34,805 nucleotides of DNA from Dehalococcoidia bacterium (GTDB taxonomy: Bacteria > Chloroflexota > Dehalococcoidia > UBA2979): NCBI GenBank assembly GCA_022451865.1, contig JAKUNM010000011.1, positions 1 to 34,805 of the forward strand. Reading direction: 5' to 3'. Below the pieces are notes generated by a model that had not been told where the DNA came from, made no database searches, and saw only the letters and a program-made list of their open reading frames with translations. How positions within the stretch are numbered: the first letter of the stretch is position 1; each line of letters begins with the position of its first letter. This document shows, one piece after another, positions 25,226 to 34,805 of the stretch. The position numbers and the translations under genes are program-made.

Positions 25226-25828
25226 ATGGTTCAATCTAAAATAGTAGTTGCTACATCGAATCAAGGAAAGCTGAATGAAATCCGTGCTCTACTTACTGAT
25301 ACTAATTGGTTGATATTGGGATTGTCTGATTTTAATTTACAAGATACTACTATAATTGAGACTGGTACTTCATATTTAGAGAATGCTCTGGCTAAAGCTA
25401 CCAATATTGCCAAATTGACAGGAATTCTGACATTAGCTGATGATTCTGGATTGGAGGTAAATGCCTTAGGAGGAAGACCTGGAGTTGTTACTGCAAGATT
25501 TGGTGGACCTCTTTTAAGTGACAATCAAAGATGTCATCATTTGTTAAAATTGTTGGTAGATGTTCCTAAAGAAAAGCGGCAGGCGTGTTTTCGTGCTGTT
25601 CTTGCAATCAGTGTTCCCGGGGGGCTAAATTTTGCTCGTGAAGGTATACTGAATGGATATGTTGCACAAGATCTTCGTGGAGAGAATGGGTTTGGTTATG
25701 ATCCTATCTTTGAGCTTCAAGATGGAAGAACGTTAGCAGAATTAGGATCTGAGAAGCAGCAGATTAGTCATCGTTTTCAAGCTATGAAAGCGATAAAAAA
25801 AGTGTTAAGGGAATTGGATCATGACTAG
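25226..25828 (+). CDS. rdgB: XTP/dITP diphosphatase (RdgB/HAM1)
   Basis: Removes non-canonical purine nucleotides (ITP, dITP, XTP) by hydrolysis to the monophosphate. 200 residues of the usual length. SNQGKLNEIR (11-20) is the substrate-binding loop, LADDSGLEV (70-78) has the catalytic acidic residues, GRPGVVTARFGG and GFGYDPIF are the other signatures, and SHRFQAMK is the conserved C-terminus. The ATG follows the stop of the upstream FBPA/P-like gene at once, and the 3' end overlaps moaA by eight bases, so it is embedded in the same transcript. Confidence 0.96.
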   Translation: MVQSKIVVATSNQGKLNEIRALLTDTNWLILGLSDFNLQDTTIIETGTSYLENALAKATNIAKLTGILTLADDSGLEVNALGGRPGVVTARFGGPLLSDNQRCHHLLKLLVDVPKEKRQACFRAVLAISVPGGLNFAREGILNGYVAQDLRGENGFGYDPIFELQDGRTLAELGSEKQQISHRFQAMKAIKKVLRELDHD

Positions 25829-26864
25829 TCCTCACGATCACGATTATGATGATAACTTTGTTGATTCCTTAGGTCGGTCCTTAAGAGATTTAAGAATTTC
25901 TGTTACGGATCGATGTAATTTTCGATGTCAGTACTGTATGCCTAAAGAAATTTTTGGGCCCAAATTTGAATTTTTACGTCGTGAAGAAATCATGAGTTTT
26001 GAAGAGATTACTCGAATAGCAAAATTGTCAGCTAATTTAGGTGTTACAAAATTTAGACTTACAGGTGGAGAACCGTTATTGCGTGCAGATATACATAAAC
26101 TTGTAGGCAAGCTCCATACGATTCCTGATGTTGAAATTGCTCTGACCACGAATGGTACTCTGCTAAAAAATTATGCCCAACTATTGGCTGAATCTGGCTT
26201 AAATAGAGTAACAGTCAGTCTTGATTCATTGGATGATCAAACGTTTCGTCAAATGAATGATGTTGATTTTCCTGTTGAAACTGTTTTAGAAGGAATTGAA
26301 GCAGCTGATCACTTTGGTTTGGGCCCTATTAAGATTAATGCGGTTGTACGTGATGGTGTTAATGATCATACTCTTCTAGATTTAGCTGAATATTTTCGTG
26401 GAACTTCTCATATTGTTAGATTCATCGAATATATGGATGTTGGTAATTCTAATGGATGGATTCTGGATGAAGTACTACCTTCGAGTCACGTGCTTTCTCG
26501 AATAGGAAAGGTTTTCCCACTAGAGAAACTTCCTTCTAATTACAGTGGTGAAGTAGCGAGTAGATATCGTTATAAAGATGGTGCTGGTGAGATAGGATTA
26601 ATTAGCTCTATTACTGCTCCCTTTTGTGGAAGTTGTACACGTGCACGCCTATCAGCGGATGGTAAGTTTTTTACTTGTCTTTTTGCCAGTAACGGTACAG
26701 ATATTCTAAAGGAAATTCGTTCTGGTGTTACCGACAGATATCTGATTGAAATGTTGAAATCTATTTGGGTGCGTAGAGATGATCAATACTCAGAACTTAG
26801 GACTAAACATACGCAATTACCCCCTGAAGAGAAAAAAATAGAGATGTCTTATATCGGTGGATAG
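25821..26864 (+). CDS. moaA: GTP 3',8-cyclase (molybdopterin synthesis)
   Basis: A radical-SAM enzyme that converts GTP to 3',8-cyclo-GTP, the first step of molybdenum/tungsten cofactor synthesis. 347 residues. The radical-SAM cluster is CNFRCQYC (C32, C36, C39); FRLTGGEPLLR follows; the second, C-terminal [4Fe-4S] cluster uses C269, C272 and C286 (FCGSC, then FTC); and the protein ends with the Gly-Gly pair essential in MoaA. The first 20 residues are His/Asp-rich and not conserved. Overlaps rdgB by eight bases and is followed by moaC after 20 bases. Confidence 0.97.
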   Translation: MTSPHDHDYDDNFVDSLGRSLRDLRISVTDRCNFRCQYCMPKEIFGPKFEFLRREEIMSFEEITRIAKLSANLGVTKFRLTGGEPLLRADIHKLVGKLHTIPDVEIALTTNGTLLKNYAQLLAESGLNRVTVSLDSLDDQTFRQMNDVDFPVETVLEGIEAADHFGLGPIKINAVVRDGVNDHTLLDLAEYFRGTSHIVRFIEYMDVGNSNGWILDEVLPSSHVLSRIGKVFPLEKLPSNYSGEVASRYRYKDGAGEIGLISSITAPFCGSCTRARLSADGKFFTCLFASNGTDILKEIRSGVTDRYLIEMLKSIWVRRDDQYSELRTKHTQLPPEEKKIEMSYIGG

Positions 26865-26884
26865 TAAACCAAGGAACAGACCAA

Positions 26885-27358
26885 ATGTTTTCACATATTG
26901 ATGATCAAGGTAATGCTCAAATGGTTGATATTTCTGATAAAGATCTCACGGTACGTGTAGCAGCTGCTGAAGCAAAAATAGAAATGGCTGGTACAACTTT
27001 AGAAGAGATTATTGGTGGTGCTATTCCTAAGGGGAATGTTCTTAATACTGCTAAAATTGCTGGAATCATGTCAGCAAAAAAAACGCATGAACTGATTCCG
27101 TTATGCCATCAAATATTACTTTCCGGGATTGATATCGACTTTTATCCAGATCAAAAAAATGCTGTTCTGGTAATTAATTCAACAGTTAAGACAATTTACT
27201 CTACTGGCGTTGAGATGGAAGCATTAACAGCAGTAAGTATTGCTGCTTTAACGATTTATGACATGTGTAAGGCGGTAGATAAAAACATGCGAATTACAGA
27301 CATTCATCTGATTTCTAAAACTGGCGGACGATCAAGTAATATGAGAGAGAATGTATGA
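26885..27358 (+). CDS. moaC: Cyclic pyranopterin monophosphate synthase
   Basis: Converts the MoaA product to cyclic pyranopterin monophosphate. 157 residues, normal for MoaC. MVDISDKDLTVRVAAAEAKI, KGNVLNTAKIAGIMSAKKTHELIPLCH and GVEMEALTAVSIAALTIYDMCKAVDK contain the conserved catalytic Lys and His residues. AAGGA lies about 10 bases before the ATG. Last gene of the rightward run that starts at 21428; it ends four bases before the stop of the convergent unknown gene. No moaD, moaE or moeA is in the window. Confidence 0.97.
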   Translation: MFSHIDDQGNAQMVDISDKDLTVRVAAAEAKIEMAGTTLEEIIGGAIPKGNVLNTAKIAGIMSAKKTHELIPLCHQILLSGIDIDFYPDQKNAVLVINSTVKTIYSTGVEMEALTAVSIAALTIYDMCKAVDKNMRITDIHLISKTGGRSSNMRENV

Positions 27359-27362
27359 ATTT

Positions 27363-27746
27363 TCACTTAATATTAGCATTGTCTAGGTAGTTGATGACCG
27401 CTTCAATACCTGCATGTGCATAAGGTATAAGTTCTATCGCATCAAGTTCAAGTATTCTTAATTCTTCATTACGAGTCTCAGTAGGTGAACCATCTCTAGC
27501 GAGAGCATCATTATCAAAATTTAAAATCAGTTCGTAGAGATTCCCTTTTTCTCCTACAAGTACGCAACCTAGATTACTACCTTTAGGAGGTTCTATCTCT
27601 ATACCATATGTAAACATTGTTCCAGGGAATGGAGGTAGTTGATCTATTTCAGAAGCTAATTTACTTAGAAGTTCCTTTAATTCACTTGCAGTTTTGTCGA
27701 TAAGGGCATTCGCGTAAGACAGTTGCTTGAAATGAGAGTTAAACAT
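27363..27746 (-). CDS. Small soluble protein of unknown function
   Basis: A 127-residue protein that I do not recognise. The N-terminal part is helical (ANALIDKTASELKELLSKLA). Then comes a mostly strand region (MFTYGIEIEPPKGSNLGCVL, GEKGNLYELILNFD), ending in an amphipathic helix (AHAGIEAVINYLDN). No membrane segment, signal peptide or Cys cluster. AAGGAG stands six bases before the ATG, which supports real translation. Divergent from the pseudo-phosphatase gene (124 bases between starts) and convergent with moaC. Confidence 0.7.
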   Translation of the reverse strand: MFNSHFKQLSYANALIDKTASELKELLSKLASEIDQLPPFPGTMFTYGIEIEPPKGSNLGCVLVGEKGNLYELILNFDNDALARDGSPTETRNEELRILELDAIELIPYAHAGIEAVINYLDNANIK

Positions 27747-27869
27747 TAGCGCTCCTTGTGCAGTAATATAGATATGAAAGTAGTACGAACATAGATCATG
27801 CTGATTGTAATCTTATAATTCTAAATAAGCAGACTTACAGGTAAATTATTTCTATATTTACGAGGTTTT

Positions 27870-29798
27870 ATGACCATTTGGATAAACCATTATTCTGTTG
27901 TTGATTCGCAGGCTGTAGAAAATGGCCCTTGGATAATCGATCAAAAAAATCAACGTAATGGTATAGAAGAACGATTATTAATTTTGGTCGAGCCGGTATC
28001 AGATGATTCTACCAGCGTTTGTAATGAAATTGCACAAGCTGTTGCGACACTATTTTTTCGCGAAAAACTTTCAGTTACAGGTGCTCTATTACGCTCACTT
28101 AGGCAAGCAGACCATAACCTTAAGGAATGGAATAAAAGGTCATTAAGAGAACATCATGTTTCTGTAGGTTTAACTTGTATCGTTATTACTGATCAAGAAG
28201 TAGTTATTGCTCAAGTAGGCCCTAGTCTCGGTTACATAATTTCAGATGAACAAGCAAATCCGTTACGTACAAAAAATTATCCTGCAGTAATTCCACTGGG
28301 TGGAGAGGGGATAATTCAACCTTTATTTTCGAAGCTATCTTTGGATGAGGAATATATTCTATTTTTTAGTTCATTTTTAGAAAATGAACTAAGTGAAGAA
28401 GAATTGGCATTTTGTTTAAATTCAAGTCCATCACAATGCCTTGGAGAGTTGTATTCACGGACTCGTGATGTGAAAGATATGGCTGCTATCGTTCTAGCTA
28501 TGGCCCTAGAAGAGAATAGGGTCCAATCTTTAATTCACGATAATATTCCTTTAGATAGCGGTTCAGAAAAAATTGTTGCTATAGGTACAGAACAAAAAAA
28601 TAACTCTTTGATATCTCGAAATCCTAAAGATTACTTAAAAACACATCAACCTCGAAGTTTTAGAGGGATCTTTAGTTTGCGTAGAATATTGATGGCAATC
28701 GCAGTAACTTTTTCATTGATTTTGGTATCAATTGGGTGGACTTTTTTTTCGGGGCTATTAGAAGAAGATATTGCTGCAAAATTTAATGAATCAATTAGTA
28801 GTGCTAGAGAGAATGTAGAAGTTTTTAATGACAGTAATTCGATAGAAATTCGTAGATCAGCATTAAACAATGCACTTACAGAACTTGAACATGCTCGCGC
28901 TTTATCACCAGAAAATGATGCTGCAAAGTTATTGCAAGGGCAAATATTAGATTTGCTTCGAACCTTGGATGCTGTAATTGAGATAAAGGATTTTGACGCA
29001 ACTATTCGGTTAATGGGTCTAATTACTACCCCTTTTCAACCTGTTGATATCATCGCTGGAAAATCTTCGCTATGGTTACATGATTCTGCACAAGGTCGTA
29101 TTTTTGTGATCAGTCAAGATCTAGTTCCCGAATTTATAGAAGTTTATCGTGCTGGTGAGATATATGATTCTGTCTCAGCCGGTTATCCACTTGTTTTGAC
29201 TTTTGACTCAACTAATGAGCGTTTTTTATTGATAGATCAATATAGACAGCTTTGGAGTATAAATAGCAATGGTATTGTTAGCTCGTTAACGCTAAGAGGT
29301 ATTAATGAAATTCAAGATATTACCTCAATAGACACATTCCAAGGCAACCTTTATCTTTTAGATGCTTTTTCTAATGAAGTATGGCGATATGTACCAGTAG
29401 GCAAGAATTTCGATTCTGAAAGATCTAGTGTTTTAGGTTCTGTTAGACTTCGTGATCCACTAGAGCTATTTGTTGATAGTTCTTCGGTATACGTTTTGGA
29501 CGATGTGACAGTTCGTCGTTTTGCTCAAGGTGTTGAAACTAATAATCTTTTCGAAGGAATCGATAATATTCCCTCTGCAGTGGACGCTATGGTTGGGGCA
29601 AGTAATCAGGAATTAATTTTTTTAATTGATAGAGGGAATGGGCGAATTATAGTTAGCGAGCAAGATGGTGCATTTGTAAAGCAATATCGAAATCCTAACT
29701 TTTCTGACTTAAGGTCAATTGCTATTTCCGATGATGAGGGCATATTATTTGTATTGACCGGTACAGAATTGCATTTATTCAGGTTATCTAATAACTAG
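27870..29798 (+). CDS. PP2C-like pseudo-phosphatase with membrane helix and C-terminal beta-propeller
   Basis: 642 residues in three parts. Residues 1-215 have the PP2C (PPM) fold pattern, including VVIAQVGPSLGYI (111-123), EYILFFSSFL (161-170) and VKDMAAIVLAM (201-211). Every metal-site motif is altered: the ADG motif reads VEP (40-42), GDSR reads GPSL (117-120), SDGL reads SSFL (167-170) and DN reads DM. One membrane helix (about 273-295) follows Arg-Arg, which predicts a cytoplasmic N-terminus. A helical spacer (about 296-365) precedes about 270 residues of repeating short strands (SSLWLHDSAQGRIFVI, NLYLLDAFSNEVWRY, SVYVLDDVTVRRF, LIFLIDRGNGRIIV), read as a propeller outside the cell. CGAGG precedes ATG. 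17 bases before tsaD. A sensor or scaffold role is inference. Confidence 0.72.
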   Translation: MTIWINHYSVVDSQAVENGPWIIDQKNQRNGIEERLLILVEPVSDDSTSVCNEIAQAVATLFFREKLSVTGALLRSLRQADHNLKEWNKRSLREHHVSVGLTCIVITDQEVVIAQVGPSLGYIISDEQANPLRTKNYPAVIPLGGEGIIQPLFSKLSLDEEYILFFSSFLENELSEEELAFCLNSSPSQCLGELYSRTRDVKDMAAIVLAMALEENRVQSLIHDNIPLDSGSEKIVAIGTEQKNNSLISRNPKDYLKTHQPRSFRGIFSLRRILMAIAVTFSLILVSIGWTFFSGLLEEDIAAKFNESISSARENVEVFNDSNSIEIRRSALNNALTELEHARALSPENDAAKLLQGQILDLLRTLDAVIEIKDFDATIRLMGLITTPFQPVDIIAGKSSLWLHDSAQGRIFVISQDLVPEFIEVYRAGEIYDSVSAGYPLVLTFDSTNERFLLIDQYRQLWSINSNGIVSSLTLRGINEIQDITSIDTFQGNLYLLDAFSNEVWRYVPVGKNFDSERSSVLGSVRLRDPLELFVDSSSVYVLDDVTVRRFAQGVETNNLFEGIDNIPSAVDAMVGASNQELIFLIDRGNGRIIVSEQDGAFVKQYRNPNFSDLRSIAISDDEGILFVLTGTELHLFRLSNN

Positions 29799-29815
29799 TT
29801 GATTATGGAAATTTT

Positions 29816-30820
29816 ATGCGTGTTTTGGCTATTGAAAGCTCATGTGATGAAACAGCAGCAGCGGTTGTTACCGATGGGCAAATCATAGAATCAAATATAG
29901 TTGCTTCACAGTCAGAGCTACATGCGAAGTATGGTGGAATTGTTCCTGAGGTAGCAGCGCGGGCACATTTGCAATCTATAATTCCTGTGGTTCGACAAGC
30001 CCTAGTGGATGCTCATGTTGGATGGGAAGATCTGGATGCAATTTCTGCTACTAGAGGTCCTGGTTTGCCGAGTGCTTTAGTTGTTGGGTTTGGCGCGGCT
30101 CGTGGTTTGGCGTTTGGATTAGGACTTCCTTTTGTTCCAGTGGATCATATCGAAGGTCATGTGATGGCCAATTGGCTAATTCAAAAGCAGACATTAGATT
30201 TACCAAATTTACCTGCAGTGGCATTAGTGGTATCTGGTGGCCATACAGAATTGTTACTAGTTGAAGAGGGCCCTGTATTTAAGCGCTTAGGTGGGACACG
30301 TGATGATGCTGCCGGAGAAGCATTTGATAAAGTAGCTCGCCTATTAGGGCTTAGTTATCCTGGAGGCCCTGAAGTAAGTAAGGCAGCTTCTAATGCAGTG
30401 GTGAAGAAGATGCATTTTCCTCGTGCATGGCTTCGTGGTACGGATGATTTTTCTTTTTCTGGATTGAAAACTGCCGTATACCGATCCGTTGAAGAATTAC
30501 AAAACTCCGATATCAATGAAATTGCATGGGCATTTCAAGAATCCGTTGTTGATGTCTTAAGTAAAAAGGCTGTTTATGCAGCAGAACGAGAAGGCGCGCA
30601 ATCTTTATTACTTGCAGGAGGAGTTGCTGCGAATAGTCGTCTTCGTGAAATCGTTCAAGATCGTTCTACTATTCCTGTACATATCCCTCCACCTTCTTTA
30701 TGCACTGACAATGCTGCGATGATTGCTGCCGCAACTCGTATCGAAATGGCAATTAGTTCCGATAGTTTGATTGATATCGATCCTACGCCATATAGATCTC
30801 GAGTCCAAAGAATTGGATAA
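29816..30820 (+). CDS. tsaD: tRNA N6-adenosine threonylcarbamoyltransferase
   Basis: The Kae1/Qri7 family enzyme that transfers threonylcarbamoyl to A37 of ANN-decoding tRNAs. 334 residues. MRVLAIESSCDETAAAVV is the family N-terminus; the metal-binding His111 and His115 lie in DHIEGHVMAN; SGGHTELLLV, GEAFDKVARLLGL, PGGPEVSKAA, FSFSGLKTAV and GGVAANSRLRE are all present, as is DNAAMIA near the end. Follows the pseudo-phosphatase gene by 17 bases; the CIRCE element and groES come next, but under their own control. tsaB, tsaC and tsaE are not in the window. Confidence 0.97.
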   Translation: MRVLAIESSCDETAAAVVTDGQIIESNIVASQSELHAKYGGIVPEVAARAHLQSIIPVVRQALVDAHVGWEDLDAISATRGPGLPSALVVGFGAARGLAFGLGLPFVPVDHIEGHVMANWLIQKQTLDLPNLPAVALVVSGGHTELLLVEEGPVFKRLGGTRDDAAGEAFDKVARLLGLSYPGGPEVSKAASNAVVKKMHFPRAWLRGTDDFSFSGLKTAVYRSVEELQNSDINEIAWAFQESVVDVLSKKAVYAAEREGAQSLLLAGGVAANSRLREIVQDRSTIPVHIPPPSLCTDNAAMIAAATRIEMAISSDSLIDIDPTPYRSRVQRIG

Positions 30821-30839
30821 TTTTTCATTATTCTTTGAT

Positions 30840-30849
30840 CTAGTACTAG
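30840..30849. repeat. 10-bp palindrome overlapping the CIRCE left arm
   Basis: CTAGTACTAG is a perfect palindrome that overlaps the first four bases of the CIRCE element. It could be a second protein-binding site at the groES promoter, or chance in AT-rich DNA. Confidence 0.3.
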
Positions 30850-30872
30850 CACTCACCATAGCAGAGTGCTAA
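30846..30872 (+). promoter_or_regulatory. CIRCE operator (HrcA site) of groES-groL
   Basis: CTAGCACTC, nine spacer bases, then GAGTGCTAA. The consensus is TTAGCACTC-N9-GAGTGCTAA, so only the first base differs. It lies about 90 bases before the groES start. HrcA binds CIRCE and represses chaperonin genes until heat shock. hrcA itself is not in the window. Confidence 0.95.
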
Positions 30873-30958
30873 TATCTTTGTCGGCTCTTAATTGGGTCGG
30901 TAAAATTAGGTTTTATGAGATATTTCAATTCACATATATCTCGAGGAGGCATGTGATT

Positions 30959-32967
<2,009 letters not shown>

Positions 32968-32979
32968 TCTATTAAATAA

Positions 32980-33025
32980 GACAATAAAAAAGAGGGCGTA
33001 TAATACGCCCTCTTTTTTTATTGTC
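32980..33025. terminator. Bidirectional rho-independent terminator between groL and the M16 peptidase gene
   Basis: The left arm at 32980-33000 (starting GACAAT, an A6 run, GAGGGCGTA) pairs with 33004-33025 (TACGCCCTC, a T7 run, ATTGTC) around a three-base loop TAA; the single mismatch is one extra T. The GC core AGAGGGCGTA is flanked by A and T tracts, so each strand gives a GC stem followed by a U tract. It ends just beside the M16 gene stop (33027), serving both convergent genes. Confidence 0.93.
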
Positions 33026-33026
33026 T

Positions 33027-34310
33027 TTAATTGAATAATATTTCCTCGAAAGGTTTAATTGTTTGGAAAGGGCCTACAATTGCAAGAAATGTTTTACTAG
33101 GTGAGTAGATTTCTTGGAATAGATTTTGAATATCTTTGGGTACAACTTTTTCATAATTCTCAAGAGCTTTTTCTGGCGGTACAAGTTGCTGTTCCAGTAT
33201 AGCCGATGATCCATACCACGCAGAAACTGCACGAGTATTTTCCATACTTAGTTCAATTCTTGAACGCATTATAGATTTAGCTCTTTCAAGTTCAAAATTT
33301 TCTATAGGGTCTGATAAGTTTTCTAACTCACTACGTATATTAGCTAAAGTTTTTTCTACATTAGATGGATCAACTCCTGCATATATTCCGAACATCCCTG
33401 TATCCAATAATTGTGATGAATAACTATGAATATCATAACAAAGACCAAGTTCTTCTCTTAACCGGAGAAATAATCGTGAAGACATTCCTTCACCTAAACA
33501 AATTGAGAGTAAGTCTAATGCATATCTTTGCTCGTTAACGGAGCTGATGCTGTCCATCCCCACGATGACATGAGTTTGACCTGTGTCTTTTGATATTAAT
33601 CCACCTCTCTTATTGTTTGATGGATAGTTTGGCAACCATCGGTTAGGTTGACCAGATTTCCAATCATTAATTTTCTCATTGATTAGTGCAATAGATTCAT
33701 CAGGATCTATTGCACCTGCAATAGAAATAATTGCGTTGTTTGCAACATATTGTTCTTGGTAGGCGCTGATTATTTTTGACTGCGATATATTACTTACAGA
33801 TTCAATGTCACCGGCAATATCTCTACCATGTGGTTGGTTTGGCCATATTAATGAGTCTACCAAAAGTGAGGCTAATTCTGATGGTGTGTCCTGAACAGCT
33901 GCTAATTCTTCCAAAATAACACCACGTTCCTTTTCTATTTCTTCGCTAAGGCACAGAGAGTTTTGTACCATATCGAGCAATAAATCAAGAGACTGATTGG
34001 TAAATTCACTAGCAACTTTTGCATAGTAGCAAGTCATTTCTTTATAGGTAGCAGCATTGATTGTTCCACCAAGAGAGTCTATCGCGAATGAAATGTCACG
34101 TGGGGTAGGTCTTTCGATAGTTCCTTTAAAGCAAATATGCTCTAAGAAATGAGAAATTCCTGCTATTTCAGGATATTCTTCATAACGTGAGCCGGACTTT
34201 AAGTAGATAGATATTCCCACTGATCTCGCTGATGGCATGGGTGTAAATATTATTTGTGTTCCATTACTCGAAGTGTGCTCTAGTGGTTGATAGAAATCGC
34301 TGCTAGTCAA
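33027..34310 (-). CDS. M16 family zinc peptidase (processing-peptidase-like)
   Basis: A 427-residue single-unit M16B protease, similar to bacterial PqqL/YmxG-type and mitochondrial processing peptidase beta. The inverted zinc motif HFLEH is at residues 54-58; the third ligand is Glu134 or Glu135 in ERGVILEEL. GGTINAATYKEMTCYYAKV is the following conserved region, and GEGMSSRLFLRLREELGLCYDIHSY, typical of the second domain, lies in the C-terminal half. The first codon is TTG (34310), with a poor ribosome site, four bases after the stop of the upstream hydrolase gene. No signal peptide, so probably cytoplasmic; substrate unknown. Confidence 0.93.
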   Translation of the reverse strand: MTSSDFYQPLEHTSSNGTQIIFTPMPSARSVGISIYLKSGSRYEEYPEIAGISHFLEHICFKGTIERPTPRDISFAIDSLGGTINAATYKEMTCYYAKVASEFTNQSLDLLLDMVQNSLCLSEEIEKERGVILEELAAVQDTPSELASLLVDSLIWPNQPHGRDIAGDIESVSNISQSKIISAYQEQYVANNAIISIAGAIDPDESIALINEKINDWKSGQPNRWLPNYPSNNKRGGLISKDTGQTHVIVGMDSISSVNEQRYALDLLSICLGEGMSSRLFLRLREELGLCYDIHSYSSQLLDTGMFGIYAGVDPSNVEKTLANIRSELENLSDPIENFELERAKSIMRSRIELSMENTRAVSAWYGSSAILEQQLVPPEKALENYEKVVPKDIQNLFQEIYSPSKTFLAIVGPFQTIKPFEEILFN

Positions 34311-34314
34311 AGAC

Positions 34315-34805
34315 TTAACTCTCTAACCACGCTACATCACCATGAAGATCGGGATCATGCTTTGCTGCGGCAAAAACAGCATATTCTTCCTTCGATACAG
34401 CTATTGTTGTGTCATTCCCATGCCCCGGAAGGACTAAAGTATGATTTGGTAATATATAAAGTTTACTCGTAATTGAATTGATCTCTTCATTGAGTAAATC
34501 TGCCGAACGAGTTCTTCCAGGACCTCCTGGAAATAGAGTATCTCCTGTCAAGAGTGCGTCACCAATATGTATACAGATTGATCCAGGAGTATGGCCAGGG
34601 GTATGGATTTTTTTTGCAGTAGCGTTATTGATGTTAAAAGTTTCATTATCATGAAGTTTTTGGATGTTGTACTGTTCATTTAAATTTGTTTCTTTTTCTG
34701 ATGAAAAAACAGGTGCGTTGGTATATTTTCGAAGTATGTCGAATCCATTCCAATGATCGGCATGCGAATGTGTTATGACTATGCGTTCCACAGCCCGACC
34801 TTCAA
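34315..34805 (-). CDS. Metallo-beta-lactamase-fold hydrolase, N-terminus cut by the window
   Basis: The frame continues to the right edge (upstream codons read EGRAVERIV), so the true start is outside. THSHADHW is the HxHxDH zinc motif, HTPGHTPGSICIHIG has the next His ligand, LLTGDTLFPGGPGR has the bridging Asp, and VLPGHG the last His: a complete dinuclear site of the glyoxalase II-like branch of the fold. About 163 residues are visible; the first beta strands are missing. Short spacing (four bases) to the M16 peptidase gene implies co-transcription. Glyoxalase II, persulfide dioxygenase and related hydrolases cannot be told apart here. Confidence 0.9.
   Translation of the reverse strand, partial: EGRAVERIVITHSHADHWNGFDILRKYTNAPVFSSEKETNLNEQYNIQKLHDNETFNINNATAKKIHTPGHTPGSICIHIGDALLTGDTLFPGGPGRTRSADLLNEEINSITSKLYILPNHTLVLPGHGNDTTIAVSKEEYAVFAAAKHDPDLHGDVAWLES

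Noticed and set aside
30866-30958. Longer N-terminus for GroES
   Set aside because: It would start inside the CIRCE element and has no GroES similarity; AGGAGG points to TTG 30959.

Overview
This is an AT-rich bacterial chromosome segment. It is densely packed, with short intergenic gaps (none over about 180 bases), housekeeping genes on both strands, and frequent TTG/GTG starts. I see no tRNA or rRNA gene, IS element, prophage or CRISPR array. Several traits together suggest a Chloroflexota-type organism, possibly a low-GC Dehalococcoidia/SAR202-like lineage: an IleRS of the long type 2 class with a GxHH signature, a zf-trcl-type zinc-ribbon protein, an archaeal-type class I FBP aldolase next to an FBPA/P-family relative, an aldehyde:ferredoxin oxidoreductase, and CIRCE-controlled groES-groL. 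This assignment is inference from protein character only.

Layout. 1-1298 (-): 5' part of an aldehyde ferredoxin oxidoreductase (AOR), divergent from a degraded CitE-like gene (1432-2136, +), followed by purA, a four-helix membrane protein and a zinc-ribbon membrane protein. 4752-8979 (-): proB, a small acidic protein, then dapB-asd-dapA (lysine/diaminopimelate branch). 9148-10134 (+): YihY/BrkB membrane protein. 10160-15671 (-): murJ, zinc-ribbon protein, ileS. 15786-17962 (+): rpsT, a RodZ-like HTH membrane protein, rimO. 17994-21370 (-): folC-fabF-scpB. 21428-27358 (+): an unrecognised gene, class I fructose-1,6-bisphosphatase, DhnA-type FBP aldolase, a degenerate FBPA/P-like protein, rdgB, moaA, moaC. 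27363-27746 (-): small unknown gene. 27870-32967 (+): pseudo-PP2C/TM/propeller protein, tsaD, then CIRCE-groES-groL. 33027-34805 (-): M16 peptidase and a partial metallo-beta-lactamase-fold hydrolase. A strong bidirectional terminator separates groL from the M16 gene.

How they work together. The 22-25 kb block is a gluconeogenic module: aldolase makes fructose-1,6-bisphosphate and FBPase I dephosphorylates it. The third gene belongs to the bifunctional aldolase/phosphatase family that normally does both steps, but here it appears to have lost its metal-binding and Schiff-base residues and has no ordinary start codon at its homologous N-terminus. MoaA and MoaC begin molybdopterin synthesis, the cofactor family needed by the AOR at the left edge. 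DapA/Asd/DapB feed peptidoglycan precursors whose lipid II is flipped by MurJ.

The most notable points are the eroded FBPA/P relative in tandem with the two enzymes that could replace it, apparent non-standard starts (ATT for yihY; none visible for the FBPA/P relative), the GxHH IleRS, a PP2C-like domain lacking its metal aspartates fused to a propeller, and a CitE-like protein lacking its metal-site residues.
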